From positions 1-49,963 of IMG/VR virus record IMGVR_UViG_3300048587_000174: a stretch of 49,963 nucleotides of DNA; one strand, 5' to 3'. Under the pieces are notes generated by a model. It did no database searches, was not told where the DNA came from, and saw only the letters and a program-made list of their open reading frames with translations. Below, piece after piece: positions 16,419 to 25,117 of this stretch; position 1 is the stretch's first letter, and each line of letters begins with the position of its first letter. The position numbers were made by a program, and so were the translations under genes. This stretch comes from a virus.

Positions 16419-17117
16419 ATGCTCCCAAAAATCGCTGTTTTAATTCCGGATCGCGGCGACCGTCCTGAATTTACAGATCACTGCCTATGGATGATGAAAA
16501 GGCAGAACCTAAAACCCGTTGAAATAATCCACGTAACATATCCGCCGGAAAGTAACCTGCGGGATATTACTCAGAGGTACCGGATCGGATACGAATCAGT
16601 TACGGATCCATCCATTGATTTTATAGCGTTCATCGAAAACGATGATTTTTACCACCAGGATTACCTCAGATTCATGAGCCTGGAATTTGAGGCGGCGGGC
16701 CGTCCCGACCTGATGGGAACCCAGCATTCAACATATTACCACATAGGGCTACTCAGGTACGCTCAGTTAACACACTACACGCGATCCACGGCCATGAATA
16801 CGATCATCCGGCCGGCGCTTAAAATAAACTGGCCTGCAGATCATGAGCCGTACACCGACATGCACCTGTGGATGAATGTTCCAGGAATCAAAAAACACCT
16901 GTTCACAGCCCCCGCGTTTTTATCGATGGGGATTAAACACGGCACCGGGTTATGTGGAGGCGGTTCACATGTTGACCGGTTTCATAAATACAAACATGAT
17001 GATTCTGACATGAATTTTTTGCGCGGGATCGTTGACCAAGAATCGTTTGAATTTTACCAGCGGATTCACAGTAAGATAAAACAAAGTTTTCAGGGGATGG
17101 ATTTTAATGGGTTATAA
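16419..17117 (+). CDS. Glycosyltransferase, GT-A / family 2-like (232 aa)
   Basis: I start at 16419 (MLPKIAVLIPDRGDRPEF). The opening strand plus DRGDRP is the nucleotide-binding start of GT2-like enzymes. DFIAFIENDDFYHQDYL holds the DxD-type metal and nucleotide-sugar motif. The C-terminal half (GTGLCGGGSHVDRFHKYKHD) resembles the acceptor part of such proteins. It would transfer a sugar from a nucleotide-sugar donor. It is encoded opposite to all structural genes, between head and baseplate operons, and is followed 47 nt later by a second glycosyltransferase. Likely acceptors are virion proteins, host glycans or DNA; the sequence does not decide. Confidence 0.75.
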   Translation: MLPKIAVLIPDRGDRPEFTDHCLWMMKRQNLKPVEIIHVTYPPESNLRDITQRYRIGYESVTDPSIDFIAFIENDDFYHQDYLRFMSLEFEAAGRPDLMGTQHSTYYHIGLLRYAQLTHYTRSTAMNTIIRPALKINWPADHEPYTDMHLWMNVPGIKKHLFTAPAFLSMGIKHGTGLCGGGSHVDRFHKYKHDDSDMNFLRGIVDQESFEFYQRIHSKIKQSFQGMDFNGL

Positions 17118-17164
17118 ATATTACTGAGCAGGTTATAATCACGGAATTACGGAACATCACGAAC

Positions 17165-18913
17165 ATGAAATACTTCAGAGTAAACACACATTCCATAACC
17201 GGACGGTTTGGAAAAACATTCAAATCAGGTGAAATAGTATCGGAATTAAATTTTCAGCCCGGAATCACACCGGGATTAATTAACCAGGGGTTACTAATTG
17301 AAACCATGCAGGACGGCAAACCTGTAAAAACGCCGTTTGCCACATCGCAGATAGTGAAGATAGCCGGGAGTAAACAACGACCAGCACCATCGGCACCAGT
17401 CGAATTATCAACGGAAACATCCCCGCAAGTGGTTGACAGTTGTAACGTGGAATTTGGATATGAACTACTAAGCGCGCTGCCATACGCGTACTCATTATTT
17501 TTGAAGGGAAAACTACTTGGTACCGTTTCCGCCGTTGACACTGAGCCGTTTTATTTTTTCTCACCTCAGCATGGAATCAACCCTGACCCGCGCGGATGGG
17601 ATAATATGCGCCGCGCCTGGGCTGCGAAAATTCCAAACATTCACATTCACCGTCCGTCGTTGGACTGGGACAATTTCGCGCCTCCACCGCTGCGGGATCA
17701 TTACCGCAATGAGGTTTTTAAATGGGATAAACCAACGTTATGTATATGTAACCGGATAAACGTTGAGTGGGGCAAGGGAGTGATTAATTACTTCGATATT
17801 CCAACGCTGCGCAAGCTGTTTAAAACGCTGTCGAAAAAATATAAAATCATATACTTTAACATTCATGGCAGACCTGAGTTCTACGATGGAGTTACCCCGG
17901 AAGAAATCAACGATTTTGATTTGTGCCGGGAAATGGGGGTTACAACCATTCATGATTTATATAACGAATGGCAGAGTAAATCCAGTTTACCACACCACGC
18001 CGTAAAATATTCCTTCAACACCGTTCAACTCATGGTTATGGCGAATTGCCGCGCGTTTATAACCATGAACGGAGGTTATTCAATACTCGCATCTTACATG
18101 GGCGGCGTGAATATAATCTATTCCAAGGAATGCCGGGAAATAACCCCACATGTGAATTCGTTTTACAGGTGGTACCACCGCTTGGGCGGAAGTCGGATAA
18201 TTCACACTGACACATATTCAGGACTGTTCAGCCAGGTAAACACCCACCTTGTAAAACAACTACCAACACTGAACGTGCTGATCCGCACCCACAACAGGCC
18301 TAATTACTTCGCGGAGTGCATGCGGTCTATTCTCTCACAGGATTATCCAAACATCCGCGTAATCGTAGGCTACCATACAGACGAGGCTGATTTATACACA
18401 ACAAAATATCCGGTTACTCCGGTAAGGTATCAACCGGCATCCAAGAAAATACCTAAACACATAAACCGGTATGAATACGGACAGGGATTTCCGTCAAACG
18501 AATACCTGAATAATCTGGTTGCTGAGGTTTCCGATGGGTACATCTTACTGATGGATGACGATGACGCGTTTACCGGATCAGACGCGGCAAGTAAGATCAT
18601 GCAAAAAATAATCGGTGGAAAATCCCTGGTTATGTGGCGAATTTTCGCAATGGGCCGGATAATACCATCAGATGCAACTTGGAAACAATCTCCTGTTCCC
18701 AAGGATATTTCAGGCATATCATTCTGTTTCCCTGTTTCCGCCGTGCGGAAATACAAATTTGAACCGTACAGGCTGGCTGATTACAGGTTGGCGAAATATC
18801 TCACACAACGATTAAATCCGGCGTACATCGATGAACAATTTACGTGCATGCAGTCAGGTGGATGTAACATGGGTCGGGGTAATGATATTCAGGCTGGTGT
18901 GGCCGCGGTGTAG
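17165..18913 (+). CDS. Three-part protein: capsid-protein-like N module, GT-B-like domain and GT2 domain (582 aa)
   Basis: Residues 1-47 closely resemble the first 47 residues of the FI-like head protein at 11335: both begin MK-F-V, share G-GK-F-SG-IV and end in QG-L. A disordered linker (~68-90) follows. Residues ~92-365 look like a GT-B-type domain, with NVEFGYELLSALPYA and TMNGGYSILASYMGG. Residues ~369-582 are a GT2 domain: LNVLIRTHNRPNYFAECMRS and a YILLMDDDDAF motif (Asp464-467). The stop at 18913 nearly touches the convergent spike gene stop at 18915. The shared head module suggests the enzyme is targeted to the capsid, and so may glycosylate virion proteins; this is inference. Confidence 0.75.
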   Translation: MKYFRVNTHSITGRFGKTFKSGEIVSELNFQPGITPGLINQGLLIETMQDGKPVKTPFATSQIVKIAGSKQRPAPSAPVELSTETSPQVVDSCNVEFGYELLSALPYAYSLFLKGKLLGTVSAVDTEPFYFFSPQHGINPDPRGWDNMRRAWAAKIPNIHIHRPSLDWDNFAPPPLRDHYRNEVFKWDKPTLCICNRINVEWGKGVINYFDIPTLRKLFKTLSKKYKIIYFNIHGRPEFYDGVTPEEINDFDLCREMGVTTIHDLYNEWQSKSSLPHHAVKYSFNTVQLMVMANCRAFITMNGGYSILASYMGGVNIIYSKECREITPHVNSFYRWYHRLGGSRIIHTDTYSGLFSQVNTHLVKQLPTLNVLIRTHNRPNYFAECMRSILSQDYPNIRVIVGYHTDEADLYTTKYPVTPVRYQPASKKIPKHINRYEYGQGFPSNEYLNNLVAEVSDGYILLMDDDDAFTGSDAASKIMQKIIGGKSLVMWRIFAMGRIIPSDATWKQSPVPKDISGISFCFPVSAVRKYKFEPYRLADYRLAKYLTQRLNPAYIDEQFTCMQSGGCNMGRGNDIQAGVAAV

Positions 18914-18914
18914 T

Positions 18915-19451
18915 TTAATTCGTTTTAACGTTCTGAATTTTCGCCGCTGCTACCGTGGCCGTGGACGGTATGGCCGGAACTGAGTTTGGTATCGGTGTGG
19001 GTGGAACCGGCGGACCGGGAGCTGCAGACGCGTGAACGTGTGCGTTAAACGCGGCCACCACCTTGTTAAAATCATCCCTGAGCTGATTAAACGATTTTTC
19101 CAACTCTGAAAACCGGACCATATTATCCCCATCGCCATTGATTTCAATATCCCCACCGGAGCGCAGGTAAATCACTGATTTTTCATTCCCGTTCGCATCG
19201 GTGCTGAACAAACGTTTTCCGCCAACCTCAGCCAGCGATTTCACATTCAGATACCCGACAATTACCTGTTTGCCCATTTCCGAGGTGGTCGCGTACACAG
19301 CCACCATATCCTTGGTTGGGTTGCTGTCATCTCCGAACGGCGAAACCTGAACCGCCGTTTGAACATCATCCCGACCAAACCGCAGGATTTTTACAACGAT
19401 CCGACCCATTCGATCTGTGGCAGTGGAGATTACTTTGGATAAAACATTCAT
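18915..19451 (-). CDS. Baseplate spike protein, Mu gp45 / P2 gpV-like (178 aa)
   Basis: I start at 19451 (MNVLSKVISTATDRMGR); an earlier start would overlap the hub gene. The N-terminal OB-type part holds VQVSPFGDDSNPTKDMVAVY and GNEKSVIYLRSGGDIEING, typical of gp45-type spikes. The C-terminal ~70 residues contain a helix then a Pro-rich tail with AHVHASAAPGPPVPPTPIP; an HxH-like pair (AHVH) may bind a metal at the tip. It follows the hub gene as in Mu. It would pierce the outer membrane during injection. Confidence 0.78.
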   Translation of the reverse strand: MNVLSKVISTATDRMGRIVVKILRFGRDDVQTAVQVSPFGDDSNPTKDMVAVYATTSEMGKQVIVGYLNVKSLAEVGGKRLFSTDANGNEKSVIYLRSGGDIEINGDGDNMVRFSELEKSFNQLRDDFNKVVAAFNAHVHASAAPGPPVPPTPIPNSVPAIPSTATVAAAKIQNVKTN

Positions 19452-19470
19452 ACACCGGTTCAGATTACGT

Positions 19471-20511
19471 TCATGCGAATATATTACGAATCCTGCTTTC
19501 AGAATCATAAACCTGCGGCAACACGCAGTTTAACACTGCAGTTTTTCCGTTCTCAGAATCATCAGTAAACACAACTCCTTCGATAAAAAACAGTTCTAAA
19601 TTCGGCAATCCGATTTCAGCATTTCGCACGGTGATCAACTGACCTGGCCGCCACAATCTCCCATCCCAATTAACCCATGAGTTTACGTTTATATCGAGCG
19701 TTACAGCACGTAATTCATCCTGTAACGCTGATCTGGCAGCGGTGGCCGTGTCGTTATCGTTGCCAGAACTCTGGGTATACACAGCTGGCCTGAATATCGG
19801 CACATACGGGTTTTTAACAGTTGATTGCCCGGCGTTTCCACCGTCTGAATCAGCCTGTTTTACAACCGTAATCTCAGAGTGCATGCCTTTGCCATTAAAC
19901 CTGAGCGTGTAATTTGTCGCCGGTGGTCCGCCGGTAAAACTGAACTTGTTATTATTCACCGCTGAAAACTTCGTAATCAGCAAATTGCCGGATGAATCGT
20001 GCGATAAAACCAGGTTACGCTGCGAGGCTAACTTGGATAGATACCCCTTAATTGTATCTCCGATCTCAGCTGTGGTAGATTCAATCACACGCGATGCAGC
20101 AGCGTTGGCCTGTGGATCAACGGAAACGCGAATATTAAACGGCTTGGTTAATCTCTGAGCTATTTGAATCAGAGACAACCCGTCTGTTTGCAGTGGATAC
20201 AACGAAACGGGTATCTGGCAATCTTCCAAAACTCCAGTGGTCGAATACCCCGAAATTGAACTCATTGTTTTTACCAATGAATCAGCCAGCCCGTTGTTTA
20301 AAATCGTTCCGGTAATCATGCGCTCACCGTTATACGTAACGGTGCATTCAGCGTACTTGCTGATTTTATTCAGCGCTCTGAGGTTTTCAATCTTATCATC
20401 CCGGCGATATTCAAACGAAAACGTGGAGGCTATGGTATCATACCTCAGTTCAACGGTGGCGACATCGAAATCCGTTATTTCCTTGCGATCGACTTTTAAA
20501 ATTATCTCCAT
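19471..20511 (-). CDS. Baseplate hub protein, Mu gp44 / gpD-like (346 aa)
   Basis: The sequence has the late-control D/gp44 pattern: TVELRYDTIASTFSFEY, CTVTYNGERMITGTI, GYSTTGVLEDCQIPVSLYP, GLSLIQIAQRLTKPFNI, and the domain ending RPGQLITVRNAEIGLP then LFFIEGVVFT. Length 346 is near the 350-380 of the family. It forms the trimeric hub that holds the spike. It sits between the gp43-like and spike genes, as in Mu. Confidence 0.82.
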   Translation of the reverse strand: MEIILKVDRKEITDFDVATVELRYDTIASTFSFEYRRDDKIENLRALNKISKYAECTVTYNGERMITGTILNNGLADSLVKTMSSISGYSTTGVLEDCQIPVSLYPLQTDGLSLIQIAQRLTKPFNIRVSVDPQANAAASRVIESTTAEIGDTIKGYLSKLASQRNLVLSHDSSGNLLITKFSAVNNNKFSFTGGPPATNYTLRFNGKGMHSEITVVKQADSDGGNAGQSTVKNPYVPIFRPAVYTQSSGNDNDTATAARSALQDELRAVTLDINVNSWVNWDGRLWRPGQLITVRNAEIGLPNLELFFIEGVVFTDDSENGKTAVLNCVLPQVYDSESRIRNIFA

Positions 20512-20533
20512 GCTACTGAATCTCCACGTTCAA

Positions 20534-21760
20534 CTACTGAATGTAATAAACCAACTCACGGCCATGCCTGAGCAGCAGAATCTCAGACAGCCCAATGTTA
20601 TTTGAGGTTCTGAACAATTCCAGTTCAGAATCTGTTAATCCCAGCCCGTAAAACCTGTGAGCCTGCACAATCAAATTGGAATCATATTCCAAAAATATAC
20701 GCCGCTCCTGCCTGGCTCCAAGTGCAATGTTAAACAGGTTGCTGATCGTATAATCAATGATTGTAATTACCGAATTGATAAACGGATAATCCGGCACATA
20801 CGAATCAGTATCCCCTCCGTTTGGCGTTTGAATTGAATCCAACACTCCGATAAATGTGTTTTCAACAATAATCAGTTCATTAATTACATCAACAACCTGA
20901 ACCACATTCACATAATCGGTTGATAGCGGCAGTGCAGTTGCCACACACATTGATGAAATCACAGACCCGGCATTGAACTCAAACAGTGGTTTCCCTTCTG
21001 GGTTATTTATTTTACCGACTCCGGAAAACAACTGCTCCAGTTGCTGCTTGAAAATATCCAAACGATTTTTAACCGATATCTCCAGATACGCCGGATACCC
21101 AAGCAACTGCTGAATTGAGCGAAGTGCAGCCAGCGGATCATTTGTGGCGTTTAAAATTGCAGCGTTTGCCTGATTAAACAGGTTGGCGTATTCCTCCTGC
21201 TGAAACTGCGGGGCACCGGAATTTTCACCAGCAGAATACATCTCAGAGTATTTGGCGCGCATGGAGTCATCCGGCGTTTCAAATACATACGTAAACGTTG
21301 GCTGCCCAGTTGTATCAACATCGTTTTTCAACCCTTGAATAAAATCAGGCGGATCGTCACTTAAAATTAAACTGGACTGTTCAATGGTTTCGATCAGCGT
21401 TCCGGTAACACGTGAGTTATTCAGCGTGGTATTGTCGAATGTCAGCGATACAGGTTGAACGGTTATCCGTCCATACATCGGATGCTCCACTACCCAGGGC
21501 CTGGAGTCTTTGGCTGATGTTTCAAAACTGCGGGCCGTGTCCAGGTGATCCAAACCCTGAAAAACTATGTCCATCGCATATTTCGCGCCCTTTGGCCTGC
21601 GCCGATCTACGAAGGTGCCGTCTGTTCCGGGGAAGTTAAACTCAGTGATATTAAACTCAACCTCCTTGGTAACTGAACTGGCAGGCCACAATGGAGTGTA
21701 CCTGTTTCCATCACCGCAAACGATGATGAATTGTTGGTTTATCTGTTCCTGCCAGCTCAT
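20534..21760 (-). CDS. Mu gp43 / DNA-circularisation-N-type baseplate protein (408 aa)
   Basis: Residues ~1-130 are the recognisable part: VEFNITEFNFPGTDGTFVDR, then GAKYAMDIVFQG and RPWVVEHPMYGRITVQP, the pattern of the N-terminal domain shared by Mu gp43 and related tail proteins. The rest is helical with few signatures. It overlaps the tail-completion-like gene by 4 nt and is followed by hub and spike, which matches the Mu order 43-44-45. A baseplate-hub connecting role follows from that. Confidence 0.7.
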   Translation of the reverse strand: MSWQEQINQQFIIVCGDGNRYTPLWPASSVTKEVEFNITEFNFPGTDGTFVDRRRPKGAKYAMDIVFQGLDHLDTARSFETSAKDSRPWVVEHPMYGRITVQPVSLTFDNTTLNNSRVTGTLIETIEQSSLILSDDPPDFIQGLKNDVDTTGQPTFTYVFETPDDSMRAKYSEMYSAGENSGAPQFQQEEYANLFNQANAAILNATNDPLAALRSIQQLLGYPAYLEISVKNRLDIFKQQLEQLFSGVGKINNPEGKPLFEFNAGSVISSMCVATALPLSTDYVNVVQVVDVINELIIVENTFIGVLDSIQTPNGGDTDSYVPDYPFINSVITIIDYTISNLFNIALGARQERRIFLEYDSNLIVQAHRFYGLGLTDSELELFRTSNNIGLSEILLLRHGRELVYYIQ

Positions 21761-22491
21761 TTGCGATAAAAATAACGATCAATCTGTTTCTGCGCCTCTT
21801 TCAGATAAATATGAGAAATGCTGTCTGCGGATTCGGCGGAGGCCTTACCCATAAATCCGGTACCGGAAACCTTAACGGTCCTGTTTTTACTGAACGAATA
21901 CAGTTTCGTTTTTTTGATCCGCCCCTTTTCAATCGAATCAATGCGATAAATCGCGCCTGATCTTCCGGATGTCGATAAAACCATACCGCCAACGCCAACG
22001 TGTAAAGCGGTTTTGAAAAACCGATCAGCCCAGTTTTTACCTGGTGCATCACTGACGCTCTTTAAATTCCGGAGTTTTTCAATCCTGAAATTTGCCCTAA
22101 CGTTTTTCTTAACGGATTTTGAAACCCTGGCCTCCTGCTGAGGTATGAAACTTTTCCCGCCGATGGTACCGCCATATTCCTGCTGCTGCAAATCATCAAC
22201 GGCGTAATTATCAGAGCCTCGCAGTGCATGCTCGGTAAACCCAACAACCGATCTCATTGAATCTATATCCTTTCCTTTGGCAAATTCAACGCGGGAATTT
22301 GCCTTGAAAAACGTCTTGGTGCGCTGAACAAATTCAGACTTCGCCTGATGGGGCATTGTCCGCTGCTTTACGTCCAGCGCGGCCTTGCTGAGAGTTTCGC
22401 GCACCGCGTTGGGCAGTGCGGACTTCCCCAGCTTGTCAAGTTTGTTTGAAAACTTAACAACAGCATCGCTATTAACGTCCAGCAGTGGCAC
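21757..22491 (-). CDS. Tail completion / virion morphogenesis-like protein (244 aa)
   Basis: The N-terminal helix KFSNKLDKLGKSALPNAVRE followed by LSKAALDVKQRTMP resembles the HK97 gp10, lambda gpZ and Mu gpG class of tail-completion proteins. The middle holds a basic segment EARVSKSVKKNVRANFRIEK. The C terminus is helical (SHIYLKEAQKQIDRYFYRK). It lies between fibre-like and gp43-like genes in the baseplate cluster, not beside the head genes, so the assignment is moderate. Confidence 0.5.
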   Translation of the reverse strand: MPLLDVNSDAVVKFSNKLDKLGKSALPNAVRETLSKAALDVKQRTMPHQAKSEFVQRTKTFFKANSRVEFAKGKDIDSMRSVVGFTEHALRGSDNYAVDDLQQQEYGGTIGGKSFIPQQEARVSKSVKKNVRANFRIEKLRNLKSVSDAPGKNWADRFFKTALHVGVGGMVLSTSGRSGAIYRIDSIEKGRIKKTKLYSFSKNRTVKVSGTGFMGKASAESADSISHIYLKEAQKQIDRYFYRK

Positions 22492-22492
22492 G

Positions 22493-23068
22493 TTACAGAA
22501 CGTATTCCAGCACTATGTAGCCGCGATTAATAACCGCGTTGGAAAATGCAGGATCATCAAAGAATCCGCTCCCTTCCCGCACCACAGCCATGCCTCCTGA
22601 ATCACTTATTGCAAGGGCTGCGGCGGGGCCGCTATACACCCCAACTATCCCGGATGAAATACCAACGATGCCGTTTGGATATAAAACTCCAGAATCTGAT
22701 TTAATCAAAAAACTGGCAGCTCTTATTTTTGAGGCAGTAATACCTAATGAACCAAGAGGTATTACCGTTGACCTGCCATTGGTCTGCATATCCCAGCCTC
22801 CAATCTCAATAGTTTTCTTCAACGTCCCTCCCTGCAACGCTACAAGGGCCTCGAAATACTGGAAGCCTGAATACTCGCTGTCTGGCAGGTTGTTAAATGG
22901 AATTCCCGCCTCGTCCATGATTTTGGCGAAAAACTGGTGAAAATCCGCATAAACAAGTTTGTTTACAGGAGTTCCTGAGTTATCCCCTGGATTGTCGCGG
23001 ATGTTTCCGTATGGATAATCTGAGCTTGGGGGATCTGTGTTTGGTTTTGCAACGATGCTGTATGCCAT
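22493..23068 (-). CDS. Tail fibre-like protein (191 aa)
   Basis: The N terminus reads GNIRDNPGDNSGTPVNKLVY then ADFHQFFAKIMDEAGI, a pattern at the start of fibre or tip proteins in this phage group. The rest is beta-rich and Gly/Ser-rich. Its leader carries three CACTCACATAAA repeats (23080-23133). It lies directly after the gp48-like baseplate gene, where Mu carries its tail fibre gene 49, so a fibre or fibre-network role is likely. Confidence 0.5.
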   Translation of the reverse strand: MAYSIVAKPNTDPPSSDYPYGNIRDNPGDNSGTPVNKLVYADFHQFFAKIMDEAGIPFNNLPDSEYSGFQYFEALVALQGGTLKKTIEIGGWDMQTNGRSTVIPLGSLGITASKIRAASFLIKSDSGVLYPNGIVGISSGIVGVYSGPAAALAISDSGGMAVVREGSGFFDDPAFSNAVINRGYIVLEYVL

Positions 23069-23079
23069 GGTTTCGAGTG

Positions 23080-23133
23080 TTTATGTGAGTGTCTGAATGT
23101 TTTATGTGAGTGTATAAGCGGTTTATGTGAGTG
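23080..23133. repeat. Three 12-bp direct repeats with 21-bp period
   Basis: TTTATGTGAGTG (minus strand CACTCACATAAA) occurs at 23080-23091, 23101-23112 and 23122-23133. The 21-bp spacing is two helical turns. They lie in the 95-bp gap upstream of the fibre-like gene. They could be an operator or an A/C-rich translation enhancer made by duplication. Confidence 0.8.
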
Positions 23134-23163
23134 GTTTATTCTGGTGAAATTCCAATGTTAAAC

Positions 23164-23946
23164 TTACGCGTAATTTATGAACAAAAATCCGCAGCTTTGG
23201 ACTGGTTTCAACTTCAGTAACAACTGCCGGAATTCATTTTTTCGCGCCAGCGGAACCGTGGCGAACGAACCCAGCGGGTTGCCGCCAACAAAAAACGTGG
23301 AGCGCATGGTTAACCCTGGGTTGAAATACGCGTCAAACGATTCTTCAATGTAATTCACAATTTTATTGGTGTAAACAAACTGATTATGCTGGAAATCACC
23401 ATGCTGCATGTTCCCGTGCTGCGGGGATTTAAACAGGCTGGAAAACACCGTGTACGCGTCCCCGTGCTGGGTACTTCCGTGCTGAAAATCCCCGTGCTGT
23501 CCAAAATTACCCGAGAGAACGTCTTCGGGCCTGAGCGCATAATAACCGCCATATCCGTCCGGGAACAGGTTCTCATAAACAAACACGTTAAACCCTGCAT
23601 TCTGCAACTGCCCCTGAATATACAGGTAGTGCTGGCGGGCCTTAATCGTTCCCGGATGATTCATTTTACGAAGAATCGCCAGCTTACGATCGGCCAGGGA
23701 AACGGACGGGTTTGTAATCAGCCCCAGCCTGCGCTCCCAATCAGTCGCATCAGAGGCGGTGAATTTATCATTATCCGGTAAGATACTCCAGAGTATCGCC
23801 GTTGCATCCGAAAACGCCTTAGCCTCTGAAACAGCCAGACATTTATGCAGCCGTTCAAACCAAGAGCCGGCAAACAGTTTAAACCCACGCGAACGCGGGT
23901 ACAACTGCTTTGTGAGCGTTACTATTTTATCCCTGAGCTCAGACAA
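23164..23946 (-). CDS. Baseplate wedge protein, Mu gp48 / YmfQ-like, with QHG pentapeptide repeats (260 aa)
   Basis: Residues ~45-100 match DUF2313/gp48-type proteins: TDWERRLGLITNPSVSLADR then KLAILRKMNHPGTI. Residues 149-188 carry two triplets of a pentapeptide with QH at 150, 155, 160, 176, 181 and 186 (QHGDF, QHGST, QHGDA; QHGNM, QHGDF, QHNQF). The regular His spacing is unusual and could bind metal or form a small beta stack. The gene overlaps the baseplate J gene by 8 nt, as gp47-gp48 adjoin in Mu. Confidence 0.72.
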   Translation of the reverse strand: MSELRDKIVTLTKQLYPRSRGFKLFAGSWFERLHKCLAVSEAKAFSDATAILWSILPDNDKFTASDATDWERRLGLITNPSVSLADRKLAILRKMNHPGTIKARQHYLYIQGQLQNAGFNVFVYENLFPDGYGGYYALRPEDVLSGNFGQHGDFQHGSTQHGDAYTVFSSLFKSPQHGNMQHGDFQHNQFVYTNKIVNYIEESFDAYFNPGLTMRSTFFVGGNPLGSFATVPLARKNEFRQLLLKLKPVQSCGFLFINYA

Positions 23947-25117
23947 ATGTGATCGAATTTAAGTAGGGTATATCCCCGTTTTTAAACACATAACTCCCCA
24001 ACTGAGGCACTCCGTCAACGGCAAAATCCAAGCTGTCATAAACGCTCTGGGGCACGGCCACCTGAACGAAGTAAGACAGCCGTGGAACTGACAGCACATC
24101 ATTTTTATTCGCCAACACGTTGGCCGATGCAACAAACGGGCGAACCTTAGCTAAATCGGATTTCAGGGATTCAAAAATAAATGCCTGTATAGCTGGTGTT
24201 AATCCCTGGTAATTTGTGATTTCAATGTCAACATTTCGCACTGTGATGGGCAGATAATTTACAATCATTCCAAGCGGTCGGCGTCCCCTGTCTGTCAAAG
24301 GCTTACTGGTATCCGGATCGAAATTTACCACGGCTTCCACAGCGGCCAACATAGCAGTTCCAGGGGTGCCTTTTCCGTCTATTGAGTCGGGCAGCATGGC
24401 CTCCACATACAGATTAACCTCTGAGGTGGCTCCTGATTTCGCATACGGGTAAACCTCATTCACCCCTTGCGCGTCAGCAGCCCAAATTATGTAATCAGAC
24501 CCGGCCCCGCCTTGGGGTTCTAACTGATACGCCTCTATGGCTTTTTCCCGGTATTCTTCTATGGTTTCAGCGGCCAACGGGGCCACAGTTTCAGTTAAAA
24601 CAGTTACCTCTGAATCAACCAACGCAATCGGAGCCGTGGCCGTTAATTTATCCCCAACCTGCAGTTTACTTCCAGAGCCTGCCTCCAACGCCCTAACCGT
24701 AATAGTGCCGGTCGGCCCTGGCATGGTGTACGGAGCATCCAACTGGTAAATTTTACCAGGATTCAGAGCCGTATCGTTGGATTTAAACGTGAGAGGTATC
24801 CCGATAACTGCGCCAGCCTGACCTGTTACAGTAACAGAATACTGGCCAGCCACCGCCGGAAACGGAGGGCGACCTAATTTTACAATTCCAAACCGCTCCA
24901 GGGTACCGCCCATGCTGGCAGGATCCGCTGTGTCAACAAATATATTTTTCTGCAACAGCCCTATGGCTTTATAATACAGCCACAATTTGCCCGCCTGAAC
25001 CATTGCCAGCACCCTAAGCAGCGAACGTCCAAAAATCGGGATGCGAATGTTTAATCCGGATTCCAGGTCTGCCTTAACGCCCTGATATAATTCATTGAGT
25101 GTGGGTAGTGAGATCAT
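23939..25117 (-). CDS. Baseplate J-like protein, Mu gp47 (392 aa)
   Basis: The order of motifs is that of baseplate J: an N-terminal helix (LPTLNELYQGVKADLESGLN), LERFGIVKLGRPPFPAVAG, TVTGQAGAVIGIPL, EEYREKAIEAYQLEPQGGAG with SDYIIWAADAQGVNEVYPY, and a C-terminal ITNYQGLTPAIQAF. Length 392 is normal. It forms the baseplate wedge with the gp48-like product. It overlaps the tape measure gene by 4 nt. Confidence 0.85.
   Translation of the reverse strand: MISLPTLNELYQGVKADLESGLNIRIPIFGRSLLRVLAMVQAGKLWLYYKAIGLLQKNIFVDTADPASMGGTLERFGIVKLGRPPFPAVAGQYSVTVTGQAGAVIGIPLTFKSNDTALNPGKIYQLDAPYTMPGPTGTITVRALEAGSGSKLQVGDKLTATAPIALVDSEVTVLTETVAPLAAETIEEYREKAIEAYQLEPQGGAGSDYIIWAADAQGVNEVYPYAKSGATSEVNLYVEAMLPDSIDGKGTPGTAMLAAVEAVVNFDPDTSKPLTDRGRRPLGMIVNYLPITVRNVDIEITNYQGLTPAIQAFIFESLKSDLAKVRPFVASANVLANKNDVLSVPRLSYFVQVAVPQSVYDSLDFAVDGVPQLGSYVFKNGDIPYLNSITFV

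Noticed and set aside
16346-16420. Longer start of the gpW-like gene with a membrane segment
   Set aside because: It would overlap the divergent glycosyltransferase start and occupy the shared promoter gap; the GTG at 16345 gives a normal soluble head protein.
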